Assembly: GCA_021325635.1 (NCBI GenBank)
Contig: JAJPGV010000028.1
Coordinates: forward strand, 1 to 39,644
DNA length: 39,644 nucleotides
Reading direction: 5' to 3'
Source of the DNA: Chloroflexota bacterium
GTDB lineage: Bacteria; Chloroflexota; JAJPGV01
The notes beneath the pieces are model-generated. The model was given only the letters and a program-made list of their open reading frames with translations. It did no database searches and had not been told where the DNA came from. The translations under genes and the position numbers were made by a program. Positions 25,567-32,864 of this stretch are shown here, in pieces (the first letter of the stretch is position 1; every line of letters starts with the position of its first letter).

Positions 25567-25914
25567 ATGGACCAAACAATGGCAGCGGGCACTGAATTGC
25601 CGGCCCAGGCCGTCACGGGCGCTGAGCCAACTAGCGCCGTCACTCCCGAGCACAAACGATCCGATCCCGACCTCCTGGCCTGGAAGCTGGCCTACACCAT
25701 CCCCGAGGCCGGCCTGCTCATCGGGCTTTGTCGGGCCAGCGTGTACAAGCTGATCGCGGATGGGCAACTGTCAACCGTCAATCTGGCAGAACGCGCGCCG
25801 CGCATCCTACGCGAAGAACTTCAAGCCTTCCTCCAGCGCAAAGCAGCGGCCGTGCAAGCCCGCCGGGAAGCCGTGGCGGCCACGCTCGGGACATCCGCCA
25901 GACGCTGGCGATGA
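25567..25914 (+). CDS. Excisionase-like HTH_17 DNA-binding protein
   Basis: A 115-residue protein with a MerR/excisionase-type helix-turn-helix (about residues 43-90): YTIPEAGLLIGLCRASVYKLIADGQLSTVNL, then RILREELQAFL. An AAAGGA SD precedes ATG 25567. It lies just upstream of the integrase and probably acts as the directionality factor (Xis) or as a regulator of element genes. Confidence 0.75.
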   Translation: MDQTMAAGTELPAQAVTGAEPTSAVTPEHKRSDPDLLAWKLAYTIPEAGLLIGLCRASVYKLIADGQLSTVNLAERAPRILREELQAFLQRKAAAVQARREAVAATLGTSARRWR

Positions 25915-25966
25915 TCGGCGACCGGCTGCTCGTAATCCAGCCATCAGAAGGGTAAGCTTCGATTTA

Positions 25967-25978
25967 GAACACACGTTC
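25967..25978 (+). promoter_or_regulatory. LexA (SOS) box abutting the integrase start
   Basis: GAACACACGTTC is a perfect match to GAACRNRYGTTC. It ends one base before ATG 25980, so a repressor bound here would cover the integrase start codon and promoter. This points to DNA-damage control of element excision. The site was read by eye and is not tested. Confidence 0.6.
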
Positions 25979-25979
25979 T

Positions 25980-27320
25980 ATGCAACGGCAGATAAGCTCC
26001 CGTAACCGCTACGGCGAGGGCAGCATCTATCAGGACAAGCAGGGCTACTGGCGGGCCAAGCTGTACACGCCCGACGGCGGGACCAAGTTCTACTACGGCA
26101 AGACCAAGAAAGAGGTCCGCGAGAAGCTCGCTGACGCCATGGGGCTGCTCAAGGACGGCCTCGCGCTGCCCTCGAATCAGCCGCTCGGCGACTACCTCGA
26201 GCAGTGGCTAAACAACGAAGCCCGCAAGGAAGCGATTACCGACAGCAGCTGGGTCTCGTACGAAGGCCACATCCGGCTGCACATCACGCCGGCCCTCGGT
26301 GCCGTTCGCCTGTCCGATCTGACGCCCGAGCACATCGATCGGTTAACCGGCGCGCTGGTCGCCAAGAAGTTGTCGGCCAAAACCATCCGCAACATCCGGG
26401 TCACATTGCGGGCGGCGCTGGAGCAAGCACGGCGCCGGGGCCACGTGGTTCGCAACGTGGTCGACCTGAGCGAGGCGCCGCGGGTGCCCCGCAAGGACAA
26501 GCGCGCCCTCACGCCCGAACAGGTTCGCGAAGTATTCCAGGCTGTGTTGACGCACCGGCTCGCCGCACTCTGGATTCTGGACGTCGCGACCGGGCTGCGC
26601 AAGAGCGAGCTGCTCGGCCTGCGCAAGGCCGACCTGGACCTGCAGATGCATGAGCTGCACGTCCTGGTGCAGCTGCGGCGGAACCGCATCACCGGGGAGC
26701 TCCAGACGCGCGAGCTGAAGACCCGCGAAGGCCGGCGGGTGATCGCCCTGCCCGAGGGCGTGATGCGCGTGCTCGAGGCCCACCTGACCAACCAGGATCG
26801 CGAGCGCGAGCTCGCCGGCGACGGCTGGCTCGAGTCAGGCTTCCTGTTTACGACAGACCATGGAACGCCCCTGGACGGCGACAACATCCTGCGCACCTTC
26901 CAGATATTGATCAGAAAGGCGGGGCTGCCGCATCTCACGATGCACGACCTGCGCCACGCAAACAGCAGCTTCATGGCGCTGTTGAACGTGCACCCGAAGG
27001 TGGCTCAGCGCCAGCTGGGCCACAGCCAGATCTCGACGACGATGGACATCTACACCCACGTGGCCGACGACAGCAGCCGTGAGGTTGCCGCCAAGTTCAA
27101 CAAGCTGTTGTTTCAGACCGCCGACGCGACGGTGGACGGCGTGGCCTACGGCTTTGATCTGCCCGAGCCCGACCGGGCCAACCTGGAGCTGCAGTCCAGG
27201 ATGGAAGGACGGTCGCCTGCGGAGATCGTGTGCAGCGCGCTGCGGTGGTACCTGGAAGCCGAACGGCGGCGTCGCGAGGAGTGGGCGGCAAACCGCTCAC
27301 TGGAGGGCGGCCTAGACTGA
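25980..27320 (+). CDS. Tyrosine recombinase (element integrase)
   Basis: A 446-residue integrase. The N-terminal arm-binding module begins RNRYGEGSIYQDKQGYWRAK, followed by a SAM-like core-binding domain and the catalytic domain. Active-site residues are R207 (ATGLRKSELLGL), H322 and R325 (MHDLRHA), H348 (QLGHSQ) and the nucleophile Y358 (DIYTHV). A C-terminal extension of about 60 residues (about 383-446), containing SPAEIVCSALRWYLEAE, looks like a ribbon-helix-helix-type module and is not part of standard integrases. No SD is visible. An SOS box overlaps the start region. Confidence 0.93.
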   Translation: MQRQISSRNRYGEGSIYQDKQGYWRAKLYTPDGGTKFYYGKTKKEVREKLADAMGLLKDGLALPSNQPLGDYLEQWLNNEARKEAITDSSWVSYEGHIRLHITPALGAVRLSDLTPEHIDRLTGALVAKKLSAKTIRNIRVTLRAALEQARRRGHVVRNVVDLSEAPRVPRKDKRALTPEQVREVFQAVLTHRLAALWILDVATGLRKSELLGLRKADLDLQMHELHVLVQLRRNRITGELQTRELKTREGRRVIALPEGVMRVLEAHLTNQDRERELAGDGWLESGFLFTTDHGTPLDGDNILRTFQILIRKAGLPHLTMHDLRHANSSFMALLNVHPKVAQRQLGHSQISTTMDIYTHVADDSSREVAAKFNKLLFQTADATVDGVAYGFDLPEPDRANLELQSRMEGRSPAEIVCSALRWYLEAERRRREEWAANRSLEGGLD

Positions 27321-27323
27321 TTG

Positions 27324-27674
27324 ATGGCCACCTATTCGGTGAACAAGCCGGCCGTCGCCAAAGCTCGCGACCTGATCGACGCCCGACGGTACCGCCTCCG
27401 CAGCCGGTGGGCCGACGTTCAGCCAAGCGCGGCCCAAGAGAACGCCTTCCTCAAGGCCCAAGGTTGGGAGGAGTACTCGTCGTGGCACCTCGCGCTCACC
27501 AACGGCGCATCCGACCAGACCAAGGGACGCTACGCCTTCGTGTTCGGCGACTTCCGTCGGCTGCACCGGATGGGTTTGATCGCCTGCTACTACCGGGCCG
27601 CCGAGTGGCAGCACACCGAGGTCATGATCGCCGCGCACGAGCTGCTCCTGTACCTCGACAAGTCAAGGGCCTGA
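27324..27674 (+). CDS. Conserved hypothetical protein downstream of integrase
   Basis: A 116-residue protein (VNKPAVAKARDLIDARRYRL, WEEYSSWHLALTNGA, RYAFVFGDFRRLHRMGLIAC, YRAAEWQHTEV). From memory, closely similar proteins occur in Actinomycetota and in genomic islands, but no function is known. ATG 27324 follows the integrase stop by three bases, and a TTG at 27321 is an alternative. It is probably translated with the integrase. Confidence 0.7.
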   Translation: MATYSVNKPAVAKARDLIDARRYRLRSRWADVQPSAAQENAFLKAQGWEEYSSWHLALTNGASDQTKGRYAFVFGDFRRLHRMGLIACYYRAAEWQHTEVMIAAHELLLYLDKSRA

Positions 27675-27696
27675 ACCACCCGCGGCTCCCAGAAAT

Positions 27697-27715
27697 TAGG
27701 TGTGGATCTAGGTGT
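27697..27715 (+). repeat. Paired TAGGTGT boxes, copy A
   Basis: Two exact TAGGTGT boxes lie at 27697-27703 and 27709-27715, a 12-nt period. They resemble direct-repeat arm or core sites of tyrosine recombinases and begin 23 bases after the stop of the gene downstream of the integrase. The same pair with the same spacing occurs at 32528-32546. Confidence 0.6.
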
Positions 27716-27864
27716 AGAAGCAGGCGGCGAAAGGCGCCCTGCAAGCCCCTAACCATTGGCTTCCGAGCTCAATCTGGGGCCTATCGAGGACTCAATTGGG
27801 ACGACGACCTTCGAGCGAGTAACCGGATGGCTGGAGGGGTGCGCGAGCCAGGGGGACATCAAAC

Positions 27865-27889
27865 CTACCGGCTCCAGCCTGGTTCTTTT
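27865..27889 (+). terminator. Intrinsic terminator ending copy A
   Basis: ACCGGC (27865-27870) pairs with GCC-T-GGT (27875-27881) around a UCCA loop with one bulged T. TTCTTTTTT follows. It would end transcription from the integrase operon or from the ncRNA. Confidence 0.6.
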
Positions 27890-28027
27890 TTGTTGTCTGT
27901 CAGCGAGCGGTCAAAACCGTATGGCCGCCGGTACAGCAGCGGCCGTCGTCGCGGCCGGGGCTGCAGCAGCGTGGTGGCGGCCGCCTCGTCCGAGTAGTTG
28001 GATCCATTCTTCGACGTCCGCGGCTCG

Positions 28028-28945
28028 TCAGGAGACGTACGACAGGAAGCCCAGGTAGATGGGCATGTCCAGGCCCGCGTGCAGCAGCGACGAGGGCAGG
28101 ATGCTGCGGGCGCTGCGGGTGAGGTAGCCACCGAGGAGTCCCAGCGGAAGCACGAACAGGACGATGAACACCAGGGCGGAGGACGTGTAGGTGACGCCCA
28201 CGTGCCAGGAGGCGAAGACGATCGCCTGGACGAACGTCGCCAGGACCGGGCCGAAGGTAAGGTTGAGCTTCGACATCAGCAAGCCGCGAAACATCAGCTC
28301 CTCCAGGGACCCATTGGTGGCGACCATGATCAGCAGCGGAGGCGTCAAGCTGAGGTAGCGCGCAAGCGTGATCACGCCGTGCTCGGGCATGAAGGTGGTG
28401 CGGGACAAGACCCTGAAGGTGAGGACGTAGAACACTATCAGGCCGACGATGCCGATGACGTGGGCTCGACCGAAGCGGCCGCGGCGAACGTAGATTGAGC
28501 TCAGCGAACTCCCTGACAGCCAGAGGACGAGCAGGACGGCGGCGACCGTGAGCAGCAGCTCGACAAGCTGGATGACGACGGTGCCGGCCACCGTGGAGGC
28601 ATAGGGATTGCCGGGCACGGGGCTGTCGTGCAGGAGGTTCAGCTCTACCAGACGCGGGACGTACCTGTCGGCCAGGACGAATAAGGCAAGGCCGAAGAAG
28701 GCGAGGGGAATCTCCCAGTACTTGCGAAGGGAGGCGGTTTGGCGCGCCAGGAGCGCTAGGGTGCCCAACACGGCAGTGACGAGGACGCCATAGGCGAACC
28801 GGGCGACGCCGCCGGCAACATACCCGGCCGAAAGCGGCAGGAAGCCCGCGACGACGCATGCGACGGCCAAGGCCGCCTGCTGCGCGGCACCGAATGGCGC
28901 GCGGTCGGCGATGGCCGCCGTCCGACCAGAGAGGGCTACATCCAT
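28028..28945 (-). CDS. CPBP family intramembrane metalloprotease
   Basis: A 305-residue polytopic membrane protein (about eight helices). The three CPBP/Abi motifs are present: EELMFRG (EExxxR), FASWHVG (FxxxH) and LLHAGLD (HxxxN/D-type). The family ranges from CAAX-prenyl proteases to bacteriocin-immunity and stress proteins. I chose ATG at 28945 because GAGGAG lies just upstream on the minus strand. Longer starts upstream are not supported. It is divergent from a TetR gene that probably regulates it. Confidence 0.85.
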   Translation of the reverse strand: MDVALSGRTAAIADRAPFGAAQQAALAVACVVAGFLPLSAGYVAGGVARFAYGVLVTAVLGTLALLARQTASLRKYWEIPLAFFGLALFVLADRYVPRLVELNLLHDSPVPGNPYASTVAGTVVIQLVELLLTVAAVLLVLWLSGSSLSSIYVRRGRFGRAHVIGIVGLIVFYVLTFRVLSRTTFMPEHGVITLARYLSLTPPLLIMVATNGSLEELMFRGLLMSKLNLTFGPVLATFVQAIVFASWHVGVTYTSSALVFIVLFVLPLGLLGGYLTRSARSILPSSLLHAGLDMPIYLGFLSYVS

Positions 28946-28974
28946 GGAAGAACTCCTCGGTAGATTCGTTAGCG

Positions 28975-29005
28975 TACATCCTACGGTATAAACTACGGAA
29001 AGCAG
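28975..29005. promoter_or_regulatory. Divergent promoter/operator between CPBP and TetR genes
   Basis: TATAAA (28987-28992) can serve the TetR gene, and TAGGAT on the minus strand can serve the CPBP gene. Two CTACGG direct repeats (28981-28986 and 28993-28998) flank the TATAAA. They are candidate TetR operator half-sites, by position only. Confidence 0.4.
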
Positions 29006-29680
29006 GTGAATAGGACTGACAAGCGTGCGCGCCGACGGCCGCGCGGCTCCTTGACCCGGCACCAAATCGTGGAGGCGGCGCTGGAGCTAGCCGATCGGGA
29101 TGGCGTCGAGGCGCTCACGATGCCCGCGCTGGCGGCCAGCCTGGAATGCGGCGTGATGACGCTCTACGGCTACGTCGAGAGCAAGGAGGAGCTCATGGCT
29201 GCCATCGCGCTGCAGGGTCTGACGGATTTGCGGTTGCCGTGGCCGCTGCCCAAGGAGCGCACAGAGATCCTGATGGCGTGGGGACGAGCGCTGCGCGCGA
29301 CCATGCTGCGCCACCCGAGTATGCCGATGATCTTCCTGTCCCGAGCGGTGGTAGGCGAGGGCATTTTCCGGGGCATCGAGGCGCTCTTGGTGGCGCTTCG
29401 TTCGGCCGGAATGGCCCCGGCGGCAGGCGTGCGCGCGATCTACGCGGTGGTCACCTATGTCACCGGGTTTGTGGCGTGGGAGATCCCGCGCACGCAGCAA
29501 CAGTCAGGGGAGGTGTACGCGGCGGAATGGCGCCGAGCGTTCGGCGGCTTGGCGCCAGCCGACTTCCCGCTCACGGCCACAGTCCTGGCTGACCTGGCGG
29601 AAGTGGCGAGCGAGCAGCAGTTCGAGGTCGGGCTGACGGCTCTCGCCGCGGGGTTGAGTAGGTCGCGCCAGCCACCGTAA
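29006..29680 (+). CDS. TetR family transcriptional regulator
   Basis: A 224-residue regulator. The N-terminal helix-turn-helix is clear (SLTRHQIVEAALELADRDG, TMPALAASLECGVMTLYGYV; about residues 14-65). The all-helical C-terminal ligand domain resembles TetR_C types. GTG 29006 is the likely start; no strong SD is seen, although AGCAGG is close. It probably represses the divergent CPBP gene in response to an unknown ligand. Confidence 0.85.
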   Translation: MNRTDKRARRRPRGSLTRHQIVEAALELADRDGVEALTMPALAASLECGVMTLYGYVESKEELMAAIALQGLTDLRLPWPLPKERTEILMAWGRALRATMLRHPSMPMIFLSRAVVGEGIFRGIEALLVALRSAGMAPAAGVRAIYAVVTYVTGFVAWEIPRTQQQSGEVYAAEWRRAFGGLAPADFPLTATVLADLAEVASEQQFEVGLTALAAGLSRSRQPP

Positions 29681-29928
29681 GCGGGGAACCCCTGGATGCG
29701 AGCGAGGACCGAGCAGCTGTGGCAATTGAATTTCCGGCAGAGAAATCCGCCACTTCTGCATTTGCGGCCACTTTCTCGAACGGCCGCGAATTGGGTCTCG
29801 AGCCCCGCGAGTTCCGCGAGTGGCCAAATCACCTGCCTAGGGCGGGCAGCGCTTTGATTCAAACGACACTGCTGCATCACCGCCACCCACCACCCAGCAT
29901 CGGCCGTGTGCCGTGGAGTGTCGGAACT

Positions 29929-30441
29929 CTAAATGGCGATCCGCTGCGCGAGCGGGGAGCTCTCTAATCGCCGCAGCAGCCAGATCAGCGCCGCCAGCAG
30001 GATGGCCAACGACAAGATCTTGAACTCCAGGCCAAGCAGAGGCAGGCTGCTTCCCATCACCATGGCACCCGCGGTACCCGCGAGTGGAATGACGCAGGTT
30101 GGTCAGCCAAAGCCGGCGATAGCGATGGCCAGCGTTGCCCCGGTTCCGACGCTGCCAGTCATCATTTCTCTGCGGGAGCGGTGGCAGGCCACCGCCAATG
30201 CCAACAGGACTCCCGTTAGAGAGGCCAACAGTACATCCAAGCCCAGGCCGACGTAGAAAAACGCTGCGCCGAAATGCGAAATCTCGAAGTCGGGCGTGGC
30301 GTAGGTCCGGGTGAAGATCGTTGTATTCTCGCCCGCCGAACGCAGACTGAACGTGTAATAGAGCCAGGTTAGAAGCACGGTGACTGTGATGACCAGAACG
30401 AAGTAAGGGCGCTGTCGAAGGACCCTGAGGGCGACGTCCAT
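29929..30441 (-). CDS. Membrane protein with in-frame UGA in a UPTC motif: candidate selenoprotein or nonsense-interrupted gene
   Basis: The frame starting at ATG 30441 (alternative 30459) reads through 112 codons, meets TGA at codon 113 (30105-30103) and then continues without stops to TAG at 29929, 170 codons in all. The second part (LAGTAGAMVMGSSLPLLG, FKILSLAILLAALIWLLRR) is clearly a membrane protein tail that belongs with the first (helices at about 13-30, 60-85 and 98-118). The TGA lies at the first position of UPTC, where related small membrane proteins, as I recall them, have CPxC. A 9-bp hairpin follows (30066-30086). Either selenocysteine is inserted or the gene carries a nonsense mutation. 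No SelA/B/C/D genes are in the window. Confidence 0.5.
30066..30086 (-). promoter_or_regulatory. SECIS-like hairpin downstream of the UGA
   Basis: On the minus strand CACTCGCGG (30086-30078) pairs with CCGCGGGTG (30074-30066), nine bp including one U-G, around a GUA triloop (30077-30075). The loop G is 25 nt after the UGA, and a G is first in the loop. Both fit the loose bacterial SECIS pattern (loop 16-37 nt from the UGA). The hairpin could also arise by chance in GC-rich coding sequence. Confidence 0.4.
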
Positions 30442-30459
30442 GCTCTTGCATTCTGCCAT

Positions 30460-30688
30460 GGAGATCCGGCCAGGCCTGGATTAACGGCCAAGTTGTCCTT
30501 TAAGTCAGCCAGTATGAGCTGGTCATCCGAACTCAGCGCGCGGCCACTTTGCCGCAGGGGGAGCGGCAAGGAGTTCATTCAACTGACAGCGGAGGTCGTC
30601 GCCGCGGTGGTTCCCGGCCGCGGGAAGTCTTGGCGTGTTTGCTAAGCGGCGGCGGGCGGCGCGGCGGCCGGCTGCCGCCACTACTTAC
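30460..30688. other. Intergenic stretch without a supported gene
   Basis: About 230 bases between the UGA-containing gene and the VanZ-like gene. It contains TTCCCGGCCGCGGGAA, a 16-base near-palindrome, and a run of GGC repeats. No promoter, RNA or ORF that I can support. Confidence 0.4.
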
Positions 30689-31225
30689 CTATGCATTCGT
30701 CGACTGCGGCCGCTCAGAAACATATCGCAAGATCGGATGTGCTGATACATCCCACTTCTGAGATGTACGCCGGTAGATACGCACGAATCCAACAAAGACC
30801 AGATACCCGAGTGCGACACCAACTGTATTGAAAATCACATCATTGATGTCAGCAACTCGAAAAGTCATTCCGGCAATAACTCCGGTTATCAGCTGCAACA
30901 GTTCGATAGCAATGCTGAAGAGCGCCCCAACAACAACTGTCTTCTTCATGCGAACGTTCGAAACGAACGGGAGACCGAATCCGAAAGGAAGCATGAGCAG
31001 AATGTTGAGGAGGGACGTGTTCAGATCCTCAACGGTGAGCGTCATCAGGGGAATCAGATTTACGCTCCTCTCCGCCGTCTGACCATTCAGGATGAGGCCT
31101 GGGACGAAATGCTTCATAACAAGGAGAGACTGAAATTGAAACAGCGTGTAATCAAGAACCTTGAACAGATAGATATAAAACAAAGTGAAGAACGTCAAAT
31201 ACGCAAGACTCTGCTTCTGCTTCAC
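30689..31225 (-). CDS. VanZ-like membrane protein, 5' end uncertain
   Basis: A 178-residue form from GTG 31225, with VanZ-type motifs SVNLIPL, NILLMLPFGFGLP, IELLQLITG and VADINDVIFNTVGVALGYLV and four to five helices. The coding sequence is visibly richer in A/T than its neighbours. The frame stays open upstream to a stop near 31342 and encodes DLDAIRTAIDLSPALLFGLV, which reads like a genuine first helix. No ATG, GTG or TTG precedes it (only ATT at 31318), so the original start may be lost or a rare codon used. VanZ proteins are linked to teicoplanin resistance in vancomycin clusters. Here the role is unknown. Confidence 0.75.
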   Translation of the reverse strand: MKQKQSLAYLTFFTLFYIYLFKVLDYTLFQFQSLLVMKHFVPGLILNGQTAERSVNLIPLMTLTVEDLNTSLLNILLMLPFGFGLPFVSNVRMKKTVVVGALFSIAIELLQLITGVIAGMTFRVADINDVIFNTVGVALGYLVFVGFVRIYRRTSQKWDVSAHPILRYVSERPQSTNA

Positions 31226-31386
31226 GCGAAGAAACGCGACGGTACCGATCCAAACCAGACCAAAAAGAAGAGCGGGCGATAGGTCTATTGCAGTTCGTAT
31301 AGCGTCTAAGTCCGTAATTTCAGTGCGCCAGTCCCGTTATGGACCTTGTCTGCCGACGAAGTGCCATGAGGCCTGTCCCGATCAGG

Positions 31387-32313
31387 TTATGCAGGACCCA
31401 CTTCCAACATGATCTTCCCGCGCCGGTGCGGAGCACCTGCCAGCATTTCATGCGCAGTGCGCACCTCGTCCAATGGCACGACGGACCCGACTTGTGGCGT
31501 GACCTTGCCACTATCGAACACTTCTGAAATTGCGTTCAGCCTGGCCGTGGTGACTGCGGCATAAAAGAAGGCTGACCGAACATCCGAACGAGGCGATACG
31601 AACTCAGTGGAGACAACGGACACCAGGATTCCGCCTGGTTTCAGGAGGCCAAACGCGCGTTCGCGTGTTTCACCGCCAACCGTGTCGATGACCACATCGA
31701 CGCTAGGCGCAGCATCGGCGAAATCGGCGACTCCTTCGTCGATCACCTCAGTGGCGCCGAGGCTTCGGACATACTCAACGTCCTTAGACCGCACAACCGC
31801 GATGACATTCAAGCCGGCGTTCTTGGCAAACTGGACCGCGTAGGCGCCAACGTTTCCTGCCGCTCCGAGAATGATGACCCTTTGACCGGCTTGGGCATGC
31901 GCATGCTCAAACAGCATCTGCCACGCGGTGACCGCGACGACTGGGACTGAGGCGGCTTCCAGACCGCTTAGGCGCTGTGGCTTCGGAGCGATCATTTCCG
32001 CGGACGCAACCGCAAACTGCGCGTTGGCTCCAACGAACTGACTGTTCGTCACGCCATACACTTCATCGCCATTCTTGAACCGACTCACGCCGGCGCCGAC
32101 GGCTTCCACTACGCCAGACAGATCGGAGCCGAGCGTAAGCGGCGGCGGTGGGCTGACCTTGCTCTTACCCTCTCGAATGAGCGCGTCCCATGGCGCGACC
32201 CCCGCCGCCGAAACTCGCACTAGAACCTCTCCCGTCGCGGGGCGCGGCAGGGCGATGTCCTCAACCTCAATCACGTCTGGCGGACCAAAACGATGAATAC
32301 GTGCGGCTTTCAT
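31387..32313 (-). CDS. NAD(P)-dependent quinone-oxidoreductase-like (zinc-free MDR) protein
   Basis: A 308-residue medium-chain reductase. It has the N-terminal GroES-like domain (MKAARIHRFGPPDVIEVED, LGSDLSGVVEAVG) and a Rossmann core with GAAGNVGAYAVQFAK, then GGETRERAFGLLKPGG. The catalytic zinc ligands of classical alcohol dehydrogenases are not seen, so this is the zeta-crystallin/QOR type that reduces quinones or enals with NADPH. It is on the minus strand with the VanZ-like gene, 161 bases apart, and belongs to the accessory island. Confidence 0.88.
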   Translation of the reverse strand: MKAARIHRFGPPDVIEVEDIALPRPATGEVLVRVSAAGVAPWDALIREGKSKVSPPPPLTLGSDLSGVVEAVGAGVSRFKNGDEVYGVTNSQFVGANAQFAVASAEMIAPKPQRLSGLEAASVPVVAVTAWQMLFEHAHAQAGQRVIILGAAGNVGAYAVQFAKNAGLNVIAVVRSKDVEYVRSLGATEVIDEGVADFADAAPSVDVVIDTVGGETRERAFGLLKPGGILVSVVSTEFVSPRSDVRSAFFYAAVTTARLNAISEVFDSGKVTPQVGSVVPLDEVRTAHEMLAGAPHRRGKIMLEVGPA

Positions 32314-32492
32314 CGGTCCACGCTATCGCACTCCGCGGACGAGGAAGCCGGTCTGCTCGAGCTGGTAATGGCAGTCCTTCGATGGCGGGCGTGGGCCTTC
32401 AGTCACCTCGACAATCCCAACCACCATGCTGAACGGCCCCCCGGAAAAGTGGAGACTCCGGAGTTTGAGATCGTTCGGCGGTGCCTGTGCTG

Positions 32493-32506
32493 TCAAAACC
32501 TACCGG
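32493..32506 (+). repeat. TCAAAACCTACCGG, near-copy of 27857-27869
   Basis: TCAAAACCTACCGG here and TCAAACCTACCGG at 27857-27869 differ by one base in an A-run. The two sites flank the CPBP-TetR-VanZ-QOR island. They may be a recombination core, or chance similarity. Confidence 0.35.
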
Positions 32507-32507
32507 G

Positions 32508-32736
32508 CGTCAGGGCTCTCCACCAATTAGGTGTAGGTTTAGGTGTAGAAGCGGGCGGCGAGCGACAAGCTCCAACGCTCGGAGCCACTCATTCTGAGCT
32601 CGATCTGGTCCGTTTGGCACCCGAGCTTGGGGGTGGCCACCTTCGGGGGATGACCCCGACATCCTGGAACCGGCGCGCGAACGGAGGGGAGGAGGACGTC
32701 AAACGACGATCCGCCTAGTCTGGCGGTCCTTTTTTG
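32508..32736 (+). ncRNA. Candidate structured ncRNA / conserved non-coding element, copy B
   Basis: Second copy of the element at 27680. The TAGGTGT boxes (32528-32534, 32540-32546) keep the same 12-nt period, the blocks GAGCTCGATCTGG and GGAGGACGTCAAAC recur, and a terminator follows. Internal hairpins include GAGCG/CGCTC (from 32560) and CGGGG/CCCCG around a GATGA loop (about 32643). The sequence has diverged substantially from copy A, so the shared blocks look selected. No integrase gene is adjacent to this copy. Confidence 0.5.
32711..32735 (+). terminator. Intrinsic terminator ending copy B
   Basis: CCGCC (32711-32715) pairs perfectly with GGCGG (32722-32726) around TAGTCT. TCC and then six T (32730-32735) follow. 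The stem sequence differs from that of copy A while pairing is kept. Confidence 0.7.
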
Positions 32737-32864
32737 TTCTCAGCAGGCGAGCGGTGAAACATACGCTGTCGTGGTCGGCTCGCTCGCCTTGGCTCGCCGG
32801 ACTCGATCCCGCTGAACGAGCCGCGAGTCTAATCGACACGCTCTGGTGGTGTGACCTCGCCCAG

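Larger units (their letters stand above)
13345..27715 (+). mobile_element. Integrative and conjugative element (boundaries approximate)
   Basis: A co-directional block of conjugation genes (TrbL-like, SLT/NlpC hydrolase, VirB2-like, PrgI, TraC-like, VirB4, primase, coupling ATPase, replication-relaxation protein) ends with an excisionase-like gene and a tyrosine integrase. This is the standard order of an integrated conjugative element, with int at one end. The right end is placed at the two TAGGTGT boxes (27697-27715). The left end is only guessed as the repeat-rich gap after the ligase. I found no matching direct repeat at the left end, so the true att sites are unproven. Confidence 0.6.
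27680..27890 (+). ncRNA. Candidate structured ncRNA / conserved non-coding element, copy A
   Basis: This 210-nt stretch has no credible ORF. Compared with copy B (32508-32736), it shares the paired TAGGTGT boxes followed by AGAAGC, the block GAGCTCRATCTGG, the block GGNGGACRTCAAAC and a final hairpin followed by six T. The variable parts between them differ, but hairpins recur at similar places. In this copy GCAGG (from 27719) pairs with CCTGC near 27737. The pattern suggests a transcribed structured RNA, or an attachment-site module with a terminator. Confidence 0.5.

Noticed and set aside
25911-25955. 14-codon ORF between the excisionase-like gene and the integrase
   Set aside because: It overlaps the preceding stop only by chance. 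No evidence of function.
29837-30451. Minus-strand ORF overlapping the UGA gene in another frame
   Set aside because: Arg/His-rich nonsense composition. The membrane-protein frame is the coding one.
30950-30975. CGAACGTTCG palindrome in the VanZ-like gene as an SOS box
   Set aside because: It lacks the four-base spacer of the LexA core and lies inside a coding region.
32293-32718. ORF of 141 codons running through non-coding copy B
   Set aside because: It crosses the structured element and the terminator stem, has no family match and arises from low stop-codon density.
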